From Gardnerella kenyensis (GTDB taxonomy: Bacteria; Actinomycetota; Actinomycetes; Actinomycetales; Bifidobacteriaceae), in the NCBI GenBank assembly GCA_003585735.1, contig NQOH01000001.1, positions 517,790-523,474 of the forward strand: a DNA stretch of 5,685 nt, in the 5' to 3' direction. Position 1 is the stretch's first letter; each line of letters starts with the position of its first letter. Below the pieces are notes generated by a model. That model saw only the letters and a program-made list of their open reading frames with translations. It did no database searches and was not told the origin of the DNA. The position numbers and the translations under genes are program-made. This document shows positions 1-5,582 of this stretch, in pieces.

Positions 1-63
1 TGGCATTCGTATAACTGAACAACAGCGAACGACCGGCTACACGTGTTTTTTTATATATATAAG

Positions 64-1062
64 TCAGTCAGTAGGCTTGCACAGAAGAATCATCATTATG
101 AAGATAAGACCGAAGCCCACGAAATCTGCCCACGAAAAAACAGCGCCAGTAAACAGAACGGCCGTAATCGCAGCAGTAACCGGCTCGCTCGCACCAAGAA
201 GCGTTCCTCGCACGGAACCTACGCGCATAATACCCTCAAGAAACAGCCAGTAAGCACCAAAAGTGCCGGCAACAACCGTAAAAGTAAATAGCAAAAGTGC
301 GCGCCAATCAAGCGGCGGCATAGTAGCCCACGGGCGCACAAACGGAAGCATAATCAGCCCCGAAATAATAAACGTAATGCCGTTTACAGTAAGATTTCCC
401 CATTTTGCAATCAACTTCACCGGCATAATCGCGAGCGCAGCCGTTGATGCAGCGTCCGCCAAGCCCCAAAGCAAGCCCATAATCGGCAACGATAGTGAAG
501 AAAGATTGCCGCCGGTTGCCATTAAAGCAGTTCCAGCAAAAGCCAGCACAACGCCAATCGTTTCGCGAATAGTTGGCACGCGGCGAGTGTGCAAGCACGC
601 GTACACCAGCACGAATAGAAGATTAAGGCTTTGAAGCACAGTTGCAGTGCCGGAATTAGTCCAGTCGATTGTGCACAAGTATGAAACTTGCGTAAGAAGC
701 ACGCAAACTATGCCAGTAACTGCCATCGAAATCCACGTGCGGCCAGATTTGATTGCTCCTGTAAGTTTTTTTGGAGTGCAAGCTGCGGCAGTTACGCTGA
801 ATAATATGCCTGCTGCAATTTGGCGGACGCACGCGATTTGCAACGGGGAGATGTGGTACGTTGACATGAGGATTTTTGAAACTGTTGCGTTTGCGCCCCA
901 GAATGCGCCGCCTAAAAGAGTGAGCAAAATGCCGATAAGTATTGCGTTCGTTGAGTGGTTGAATGCTGGATTAGGGCAATCCGGCGTACTCGCTATTGCT
1001 TTTGCAGCGGATTTTGAAGTGTCGAAAGTTTTAGAGCCAGTTTGTAACGTAAGCTTAGACAT
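64..1062 (-). CDS. DMT-superfamily (EamA-type) permease
   Basis: Predicted inner-membrane transporter of 332 residues with about ten hydrophobic segments, roughly residues 40-60, 72-94, 110-130, 137-157, 166-184, 190-210, 224-243, 255-275, 284-304 and 309-328. This is the usual two-times-five-helix EamA layout. Family-like features are the first helix with GGAFWGANATVSK, the helix 3-4 region ending in TATVLQSLNLLFVL, and the ninth helix beginning LLGASEPVTAAITAVL. The substrate cannot be read from sequence; EamA members export amino acids, metabolites or drugs, or are unknown. A polar N-terminal tail of about 39 residues precedes the first helix. Two in-frame ATGs lie further upstream (1095 and 1080), but the ATG at 1062 is chosen because GAGGTGA (1070-1076) sits 7 nt before it. 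The gene is downstream of tRNA-Ser on the same strand but separated by a terminator, so it probably has its own promoter. Confidence 0.9.
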   Translation of the reverse strand: MSKLTLQTGSKTFDTSKSAAKAIASTPDCPNPAFNHSTNAILIGILLTLLGGAFWGANATVSKILMSTYHISPLQIACVRQIAAGILFSVTAAACTPKKLTGAIKSGRTWISMAVTGIVCVLLTQVSYLCTIDWTNSGTATVLQSLNLLFVLVYACLHTRRVPTIRETIGVVLAFAGTALMATGGNLSSLSLPIMGLLWGLADAASTAALAIMPVKLIAKWGNLTVNGITFIISGLIMLPFVRPWATMPPLDWRALLLFTFTVVAGTFGAYWLFLEGIMRVGSVRGTLLGASEPVTAAITAVLFTGAVFSWADFVGFGLIFIMMILLCKPTD

Positions 1063-1108
1063 ATCAGATTCACCTCGCATCCCCAACACAAGCAATCATG
1101 CAGTAATT

Positions 1109-1143
1109 ATTGCACGCGCGCCCAACTAATATTGCACGCGCGC
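1109..1143 (-). promoter_or_regulatory. Tandem 13-bp direct repeat upstream of the permease
   Basis: On the minus strand GCGCGCGTGCAAT occurs twice as an exact 13-bp direct repeat (1131-1143 and 1109-1121). The offset is 22 bp, about two helical turns, so both copies face the same side of the DNA. The nearer copy ends 46 nt before the permease start codon, where a promoter or operator would be expected. No convincing -35/-10 pair was found beside it, and the binding protein is unknown. The operator reading is inferred from repeat identity, phasing and position. Confidence 0.45.
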
Positions 1144-1172
1144 AAACGGCGTAAGCAGCATAACTTGGAAAA

Positions 1173-1208
1173 CAAAAAGCTCCCGGCGCTAAATCAACGC
1201 CGGAAGCT
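1173..1208 (-). terminator. Rho-independent terminator of tRNA-Ser
   Basis: On the minus strand an 11-bp stem, AGCTTCCGGCG paired with CGCCGGGAGCT with one G-U pair, encloses an eight- to nine-base loop and is followed by TTTTTG. It starts 6 nt beyond the mature tRNA 3' end. It has no T-tract on the plus strand, so it should act only on minus-strand transcripts and insulate the permease from the tRNA promoter. Confidence 0.85.
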
Positions 1209-1214
1209 CAAGCG

Positions 1215-1299
1215 CGGAGAATACGAGATTCGAACTCGTGAGGCTGTTACACCAACACGCTTTCCAAGCGTGCGCCATAGACCACTAGGCGAATTCTCC
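1215..1299 (-). tRNA. tRNA-Ser, anticodon GGA
   Basis: An 85-nt class II cloverleaf reads on the minus strand. The acceptor stem is GGAGAAT with ATTCTCC, followed by a G discriminator base as expected for serine tRNAs. The anticodon stem CACGC/GCGTG encloses TTGGAAA, which places GGA at positions 34-36 and reads UCC and UCU codons. A long variable arm of about 16 nt, typical of tRNA-Ser, precedes the T arm ACGAG-TTCGAAT-CTCGT. CCA is not encoded: CGC follows the discriminator, so the tail would be added by nucleotidyltransferase. No attachment-site-like duplication of its 3' end was seen in the window. Confidence 0.96.
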
Positions 1300-1309
1300 A
1301 AACTGCTAA

Positions 1310-1334
1310 CTTAGCAAGCAAATCACTCGCTAAG
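1310..1334 (-). other. Hairpin in the tRNA-Ser precursor leader
   Basis: On the minus strand CTTAGCGAG and CTTGCTAAG form a 9-bp stem with one G-U pair around the seven-base loop TGATTTG. It lies 10 nt upstream of the mature tRNA 5' end, inside the expected primary transcript. It may isolate the leader from the tRNA body and help folding or RNase P processing; that role is inferred. Confidence 0.5.
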
Positions 1335-1348
1335 CAAACAACTTAAAT

Positions 1349-1376
1349 AGAATACCACGAATCGCAGATATTGCAA
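1349..1376 (-). promoter_or_regulatory. Probable promoter of tRNA-Ser
   Basis: On the minus strand TTGCAA (1371-1376) and TATTCT (1349-1354) form a plausible sigma-70-type -35/-10 pair with a 16-bp spacer. Transcription would start near 1342, giving a leader of about 43 nt before the tRNA that includes the 1310-1334 hairpin. The assignment rests on consensus similarity and position only. Confidence 0.45.
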
Positions 1377-1413
1377 ACTCGCGCGCGCCGCGACAGCGAA
1401 CCCCGACCAAATC

Positions 1414-1553
1414 TCCGGCAAATGTTCCTGAAGCTTTGCGGTACTGCTTCTGCGAAAAGCGAGTATTTGCTGATTAGTGAACTTTAACAGTATTGCTCTG
1501 CAGAAGTTGAGTACTTATTGCCTAGAGAACGCTAACATCCTGCTGCTGCACAC
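1414..1553. repeat. Intergenic repeat block A (two tandem hairpin units)
   Basis: This 140-bp block matches the block at 5367-5458, downstream of the glfT2-like gene, in the same orientation. Matches include an exact 13-mer (1414-1426 with 5367-5379), 24 bp with two mismatches (1433-1456 with 5385-5408) and a 13-bp tail with one mismatch (1541-1553 with 5446-5458). Block A is longer by one unit of about 49 bp: unit A1 has stem arms at 1440-1445 and 1462-1467, and unit A2 at 1489-1494 and 1510-1515. Each unit can form a 6-bp stem over a 15-16 nt loop. An 11-mer of the block B tail (5430-5440) recurs at 1582-1592. No protein is encoded. The function is unknown; a dispersed intergenic repeat family is the simplest reading. 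Confidence 0.7.
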
Positions 1554-1605
1554 GCTACACCAGACGCACCTACCGTACCACAGAACACTAGCGGTTTTAC
1601 TAGTA

Positions 1606-1782
1606 GTGAGGGTGGGTGTTGCTTGGTCGAGCAATATAAAAGCGGAACGATAGTAATACCTTGTTGATAAATACTATTTCTGCAGAAAAAGTAAGTAAAA
1701 AACTAAACTTAACTATGCAACCTATAAGTTCAAGTAAGGTATAAGAGCGGAGCGCTGCGAGACAAGTAACACCCACCCTCAC
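1606..1782. repeat. 177-bp inverted-repeat element, MITE-like
   Basis: Perfect 15-bp terminal inverted repeats, GTGAGGGTGGGTGTT at 1606-1620 and its complement at 1768-1782, enclose an AT-rich core. Imperfect complementarity continues inward, for example TACCTT in the left half against AAGGTA in the right half. A 15-bp direct repeat with two mismatches also lies inside (TATAAAAGCGGAACG at 1635-1649, TATAAGAGCGGAGCG at 1740-1754). There is no credible coding capacity. Size and ends suit a miniature inverted-repeat transposable element or a long-stem RNA. No target-site duplication is visible, and the ends are not ones I can assign to a known insertion-sequence family. Confidence 0.55.
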
Positions 1783-1818
1783 AGCCACTCCAAAAACCAA
1801 CCAGCCAAACACCAGCCG

Positions 1819-1861
1819 AAACTCGCGCCACGTTAAGGAGAATCCCCAAAACTCGCGCCAC
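1819..1861. repeat. Direct repeat downstream of glf
   Basis: AAACTCGCGCCAC occurs at 1819-1831 and 1849-1861, an exact 13-bp repeat with a 30-bp period. Both copies are followed by a related TAAG-containing tail. The first 10 bases also appear at 1375-1384. The pair sits just beyond the 3' end of glf, where no rho-independent terminator was found. Function unknown. Confidence 0.6.
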
Positions 1862-1877
1862 AGTAAGAAGCAGACGA

Positions 1878-3122
1878 CTACTTAAGCAAAGGCGCTACTT
1901 GCGTTTCGTAAGCGCGCAAAGCCATGTCGATTACGTTGTGCATGTCGTAATAGCTGTAAGTACCAAGCCTGCCGCCGAAAACCGTGCGAGGCTCAGCCGC
2001 CGCAAGCTCCGCATAGCGCGCGTACAAGGCTTTATCTGCATCAGTATTCACCGGGTAGTAAGGCTCATCCTCGCGAGTTGCAGCGCGCGAATACTCCTGC
2101 CACACCACAGTTTCCCCAGCTTTCACAGTCTTTCCCGGCACGAAATCAGCCTTGCCACTAGCCTCGCCAGCCTCGCCGCCAACTTCCTCACGCTCCGGAT
2201 TAAAGTTCTTAAACTCAATCGCGCGCGTAAACGGCACGTCCGCATCCGAATAATTCATAACTGGGCAACCAAAGTGGTCGCTCTCCTCGTAACGCACTTC
2301 CTTAAAGTCCACGGTTCGCCACTTCAACTCGCCAAGCGCATAGTCAAAATACCTATCAACCGGCCCCGTATAAACCACTGGCACTCCAGCCTCCGCCAGC
2401 GCGCGCTTATTAAACGGCTGCGACTCGTCGAAGAAGTCCACGCCAAGCGACACGTGAATTCTAGGATCCTCAATCATGCGCTGCATCCAAGCTGTGTAGC
2501 CGTCCGTAGGCAAGCCTTCCCAAGTGTCTTTAAAGTAGCGATTATTGTAGTTAAATCGCACAGGCAAGCGCTTAATAATTCCGGCAGGAAGCTCGGAAGG
2601 ATCCGTTTGCCACTGCTTTGCCGTGTAGTTTTTAATAAACGCTTCGTAAAGCGGTCGCCCAATTAAGCTAATTCCCTTATCGTTTAAATTCTGCGGATCT
2701 TTTCCAGCAAACTCCCCCGCTTGGCTTGCAATCAGCGCCTTTGCTTCTTCCGGCGTGTAGTGCGCGTGGAAGAACTGGTTAATCGTGCCCAAGTTGATTG
2801 GCAGCGGATAAACTTCGCCGTCGTGCGTTGCGTACACGCGATGCACGTAGTTAGTAAACGACGTAAAACGGTTCACATAATCCCACACGCGCTTGTTGCT
2901 TGTGTGGAAAAGATGCGCGCCATACTTGTGAATTTCGATTCCTGTGCGCTCGTCAAAATACGAGTAGGCATTGCCGCCGATGTGATTTCGAACGTCAATA
3001 ATTTCAACGCGAGCGCCTGCGTGCTCCACTGCTTGCTGAGCTACAGTTAAGCCGAACAATCCTGCGCCAACAACTACTAAATCTGGGTAAGTTGTATTTT
3101 GGGAGATTGCTGCTTGCGTCAT
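1878..3122 (-). CDS. glf: UDP-galactopyranose mutase
   Basis: FAD-dependent cytoplasmic flavoenzyme of 414 residues that interconverts UDP-galactopyranose and UDP-galactofuranose, the donor for galactofuranose glycans. The Rossmann motif VVGAGLFG supplies G19, G21 and G24, followed by HIGGNAY (48-53) and GAHLFHT (68-74). Other family landmarks are the substrate-loop tryptophan W171 in TAKQWQTDP, NNRYF with R195, the GLPTDGYT segment, R300 in the FTRAIEF segment, and GRLGTYSYYDM with R385, Y391 and D393, equivalent to the conserved Arg, Tyr and Asp of bacterial UGMs. Residues about 312-330 (rich in Gly, Glu and Ala) look like an insertion relative to well-known UGMs. The ATG at 3122 is chosen over an in-frame ATG at 3161 because GAAAGG (3131-3136) lies 8 nt upstream and the protein then starts close to the Rossmann fold. 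It is divergent from its functional partner. Confidence 0.97.
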   Translation of the reverse strand: MTQAAISQNTTYPDLVVVGAGLFGLTVAQQAVEHAGARVEIIDVRNHIGGNAYSYFDERTGIEIHKYGAHLFHTSNKRVWDYVNRFTSFTNYVHRVYATHDGEVYPLPINLGTINQFFHAHYTPEEAKALIASQAGEFAGKDPQNLNDKGISLIGRPLYEAFIKNYTAKQWQTDPSELPAGIIKRLPVRFNYNNRYFKDTWEGLPTDGYTAWMQRMIEDPRIHVSLGVDFFDESQPFNKRALAEAGVPVVYTGPVDRYFDYALGELKWRTVDFKEVRYEESDHFGCPVMNYSDADVPFTRAIEFKNFNPEREEVGGEAGEASGKADFVPGKTVKAGETVVWQEYSRAATREDEPYYPVNTDADKALYARYAELAAAEPRTVFGGRLGTYSYYDMHNVIDMALRAYETQVAPLLK

Positions 3123-3130
3123 GTTATTTA

Positions 3131-3163
3131 CCTTTCGTAATTTCGGTTGTTTTGCGCACAATA
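3131..3163 (-). promoter_or_regulatory. glf ribosome binding site and possible -10 box
   Basis: On the minus strand GAAAGG (3131-3136) lies 8 nt upstream of the glf ATG and fixes that start. Further upstream TATTGT (3158-3163) is the better placed of two weak -10 candidates; the other is TATTCT (3171-3176). Neither has a good -35 partner, so the promoter is uncertain while the ribosome binding site is solid. Confidence 0.5.
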
Positions 3164-3186
3164 CACTTTAAGAATAGGCTTAAGCG

Positions 3187-3204
3187 TATATATACGTATA
3201 TATA
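3187..3204. promoter_or_regulatory. 18-bp perfect palindrome between divergent genes
   Basis: TATATATACGTATATATA is a perfect palindrome centred between 3195 and 3196, in the 82-91 bp that separate the glf and glfT2-like start codons. Its right half runs into the TATAAT box at 3201-3206, so a bound dimer would cover the glfT2-like promoter and sit upstream of glf. It may be an operator that co-regulates both genes, or an easily melted AT-rich region; the sequence alone cannot decide. Confidence 0.4.
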
Positions 3205-3206
3205 AT
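3201..3206 (+). promoter_or_regulatory. -10 box of the glfT2-like gene, leaderless position
   Basis: A consensus TATAAT ends 7 nt before the ATG at 3214, so transcription starting at the usual distance would begin at or next to that A and give a leaderless mRNA. There is no Shine-Dalgarno sequence ahead of either the 3205 or the 3214 ATG, which agrees. The -35 region (around 3178-3184, GCTTAAG) is poor. Confidence 0.5.
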
Positions 3207-3213
3207 GTCTAGT

Positions 3214-5334
3214 ATGACTAAGGCAACGAGTGCAGAAACTAAAGAAACGCAGGAAATACAAAATGTTAGCAGCGCAAATAGCAGCAACGAAGGCTGGGAA
3301 GTCGTAAATCGCGTTGTTTACCCTGTAAAAGATGCTGAAATTACTATGCCGCTTTACGTAATTCCGTGGCACCGTTCCTACTTGCAGCGCACTGTGCTCG
3401 ATCCTCGTATGAATACGCGCGCAATCGATATAAATAATTTAAATCTTACTGATTTTAAGAAGCTTCTTGCAGACACTAGCAGTCATCTGCCAAACGTTGA
3501 GACTCAAGGCGTTTGCGCTGTTCTTTCGCGCAATTCACTTCGCGTCGATTCCGGAAAGCACGTGTCTCTTTGCACTTTCTTTAACGCTTTTCCTGCGAGC
3601 TATTGGCAGCATTGGACGCGCGTAAAAACTGTTAAGTTTACTGCGCGAGTTGAAGGCGAAGGCGAGTTGCAACTTATGCGCTCGACTGGTCGCGGACTTA
3701 CGTATCCGGTTCAAAAGTTTGAGTTTGATTCTAGCAATCAAGCAAATCAGCCAGCTCAAGTTATTAGCTACGAAATTCCTATGACAGGTCTTGCAGACGG
3801 CGGATATTTTTGGTTTGATGCGAAAGCAAGCGATTCCAGCTGCTTTACTGTTAGCGATGCTGAGTGGAGCGTGCCGTGCGCAAATAAAGTGCAATTTAGT
3901 AGCGTAACAAGTACAGACAGCAAACAACCGCAGTCAAATAGCACTTTTTCTATTGCTATTACTACGTTTAATCGCCCTTCATACTGCCACAATCAGCTAA
4001 AGGCAATAGCAGCAAACAAGGCACTTCGCGCGCGACTTGACACAATTTATTGCACGGATCAGGGCACGGATTTAGTGAAGAATCAGCCTGGATTTAATGA
4101 AACAAGCGCGAATCTTGGCAGCCAGCTTACCTACATTCAGCAGGCTAATTTAGGCGGTTCCGGCGGATTCTCGCGCGGCATGTTTGAAACGCTTAAAGCC
4201 GGCAAAAGCAGCTACACTATGCTTCTTGACGACGACGCAATTAGCGAAACCGAGTGCATTCTTCGCACGCTTCAGTTCGCCGACTACACAATTAAGCCAG
4301 CCATTATTGGCGGCGGCATGCTTCATTTGGACAATCGCACGGTGCTTTACACTCAAGGCGAGCGTTTCACGCGCAATAACGTGTGGATGAAGCCTTCGCA
4401 GAATCTTGATTACAATCACGATTTTGCAGCGATTACTTTGCAAGATTGCCCGGAGCGTCACCAGCGAATTGACACGGATTATAACGGTTGGTGGATGAGT
4501 CTTATTCCGACTGCGATTATGAATGAAATTGGACTTTCGCTTCCTGTGTTTATTAAGTTTGATGATACTGAGTATTCGATTAGAGCGCTTGAGCACGGGT
4601 ATCACACGATTTGCCTGCCGGGAGTGGCGGTTTGGCACCAGGCTTGGCACGATAAGGATCCATCGCGCACTTGGGAAGAGTACTTCTTCCAGCGCAATCG
4701 TTGGATTTGCGGACTGCTTCATTGCACTCGTCCAAGCTTGCGTTTTGCGATTGAGATGCTTAGAAGCGACTTGGCTTCCGGCTTAAAACTTGCGTATTCT
4801 GCTATGCAATTGCATCATATGGGATTGCAGGATATTTTGCGCGGTCCGCAATATATTGTTGATTCAATGCCGCAAAAGCTTGGCGAGGTTCGTAAAGCGC
4901 GACAAGCGTTTAGTGACACGCAGCCAGTAAGCGATGAGGCGCTTATTAGTGAGGTTTTGCGCGAGCATGTAAGTCCGTTTAGTGCGCATGATGCTAAGGC
5001 TTTGCGTAAGGCGCAGAAGCGCGCTACGATTAAGGCTTTATTTGCTCACGAAAATCACGCGAAGAATCCTCAAGCAGAAGTTGCGATTCCAGCGCAGGAC
5101 GTTTCTTGGCCGTCGTTTGTGGGAGTTAATACTGCAATTGTTACGGCTCCAGATGGCACTACGCTGAATCTTTTCCAGCGAGATAGCAGGTTATTCCGTA
5201 AAATGTTGCGCACGGACGCATTTTTGGCGTTAAAAATGTTGCGTAAGTGGAAGAAGCTGTCTAAAGCGTATCGCACTTACGATATGGCTAGCGTCGAAAC
5301 TTGGGATCAAATCTTTCGCGCTGCTAATAAGTAA
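3214..5334 (+). CDS. glfT2: GlfT2-like polymerising galactofuranosyltransferase
   Basis: Predicted GT2-family, GT-A-fold enzyme of 706 residues transferring galactofuranose from UDP-galactofuranose to a growing galactofuranan. Residues about 27-222 resemble the N-terminal beta-rich domain of GlfT2. The GT-A domain (about 244-497) begins FSIAITTFNRPSYC and contains NLGGSGGFSRG (312-322), the metal-binding LDDDA (Asp 339-341), FIKFDDTEY (Asp 450-451, matching the catalytic-base Asp of mycobacterial GlfT2) and the VWH histidine (475, matching its metal-ligand His). The 24-residue spacing from the base Asp to this His equals the one I recall for Mycobacterium (Asp372, His396). The helical C-terminal region ends in a Lys/Arg-rich amphipathic stretch (about 658-687), possibly for membrane contact; no transmembrane helix is evident. 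It is longer than the roughly 640-residue mycobacterial enzyme. An ATG at 3205 would add three residues, but 3214 fits the leaderless promoter. Linkage specificity is not readable. Confidence 0.9.
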   Translation: MTKATSAETKETQEIQNVSSANSSNEGWEVVNRVVYPVKDAEITMPLYVIPWHRSYLQRTVLDPRMNTRAIDINNLNLTDFKKLLADTSSHLPNVETQGVCAVLSRNSLRVDSGKHVSLCTFFNAFPASYWQHWTRVKTVKFTARVEGEGELQLMRSTGRGLTYPVQKFEFDSSNQANQPAQVISYEIPMTGLADGGYFWFDAKASDSSCFTVSDAEWSVPCANKVQFSSVTSTDSKQPQSNSTFSIAITTFNRPSYCHNQLKAIAANKALRARLDTIYCTDQGTDLVKNQPGFNETSANLGSQLTYIQQANLGGSGGFSRGMFETLKAGKSSYTMLLDDDAISETECILRTLQFADYTIKPAIIGGGMLHLDNRTVLYTQGERFTRNNVWMKPSQNLDYNHDFAAITLQDCPERHQRIDTDYNGWWMSLIPTAIMNEIGLSLPVFIKFDDTEYSIRALEHGYHTICLPGVAVWHQAWHDKDPSRTWEEYFFQRNRWICGLLHCTRPSLRFAIEMLRSDLASGLKLAYSAMQLHHMGLQDILRGPQYIVDSMPQKLGEVRKARQAFSDTQPVSDEALISEVLREHVSPFSAHDAKALRKAQKRATIKALFAHENHAKNPQAEVAIPAQDVSWPSFVGVNTAIVTAPDGTTLNLFQRDSRLFRKMLRTDAFLALKMLRKWKKLSKAYRTYDMASVETWDQIFRAANK

Positions 5335-5349
5335 CAGTGATATTTGACC

Positions 5350-5378
5350 ACATTTGCCGGGAATTTTCCGGCAAATGT
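5350..5378 (+). terminator. Terminator hairpin of the glfT2-like gene
   Basis: ACATTTGCCGG and CCGGCAAATGT form a perfect 11-bp stem around the seven-base loop GAATTTT, 15 nt after the TAA stop codon. The following tract TTTCTTC is only moderately T-rich, so efficiency may be limited. Block A (from 1414) carries the right arm of this hairpin but lacks the left arm. Confidence 0.75.
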
Positions 5379-5458
5379 TTCTTCGCTTTGCAGTAATGCT
5401 TCTGCGAACGTCGATTACTTGTTGCTCGAAGAACACTAGCATTCATGCTGCAGCACAC
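5367..5458. repeat. Intergenic repeat block B (one hairpin unit)
   Basis: This 92-bp block is the counterpart of 1414-1553 in the same orientation and overlaps the terminator's right arm. It holds a single unit with the perfect 6-bp stem AGTAAT (5392-5397) with ATTACT (5414-5419) over a 16-nt loop. Its tail TGCTGCAGCACAC (5446-5458) matches 1541-1553 with one mismatch. The two blocks bracket the divergent glf and glfT2-like genes. The next 124 bases (5459-5582) hold nothing I can recognise. Confidence 0.7.
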
Positions 5459-5582
5459 ACCGCGCCAAGAATAATCCCACAACCACAAACCCACCCGCAG
5501 CTTAATTTTTCGACTTTAGTTGCACTTAGTAAACCACGCACTTTGCGCAACTTTCTGCACGAGTCTATGAGTTTTGTGTTGA

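Noticed and set aside
39..62. ACACGTGT plus a T-run and the TTATATATATAA palindrome as a terminator for the permease
   Set aside because: The AT-only palindrome would be a weak stem, and on the minus strand the run next to it is A, not T; no convincing terminator results.
647..1129. Plus-strand open frame of 160 codons
   Set aside because: It lies antisense to the permease, shows no recognisable domain, lacks a good ribosome binding site and runs across the permease start and upstream region.
1215..1299. tRNA-Ser as an integration site for a genomic island
   Set aside because: No integrase gene and no repeated copy of the tRNA 3' end are present in the window.
1414..1553. Tandem units as a CRISPR array
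   Set aside because: Only two diverged units of about 49 bp abut without spacers, and there are no cas genes.
1600..1812. Minus-strand hydrophobic open frame of 70 codons
   Set aside because: It begins at a GTG without a Shine-Dalgarno sequence and simply reads through the inverted-repeat element, including both terminal repeats.
1899..2666. Plus-strand open frame of 255 codons
   Set aside because: It is antisense to the well-supported glf gene; its Arg/His/Val-rich composition is what the complement of that gene produces.
4150..4722. Minus-strand open frame of 190 codons
   Set aside because: It is antisense to the catalytic domain of the glfT2-like gene and has no domain of its own.
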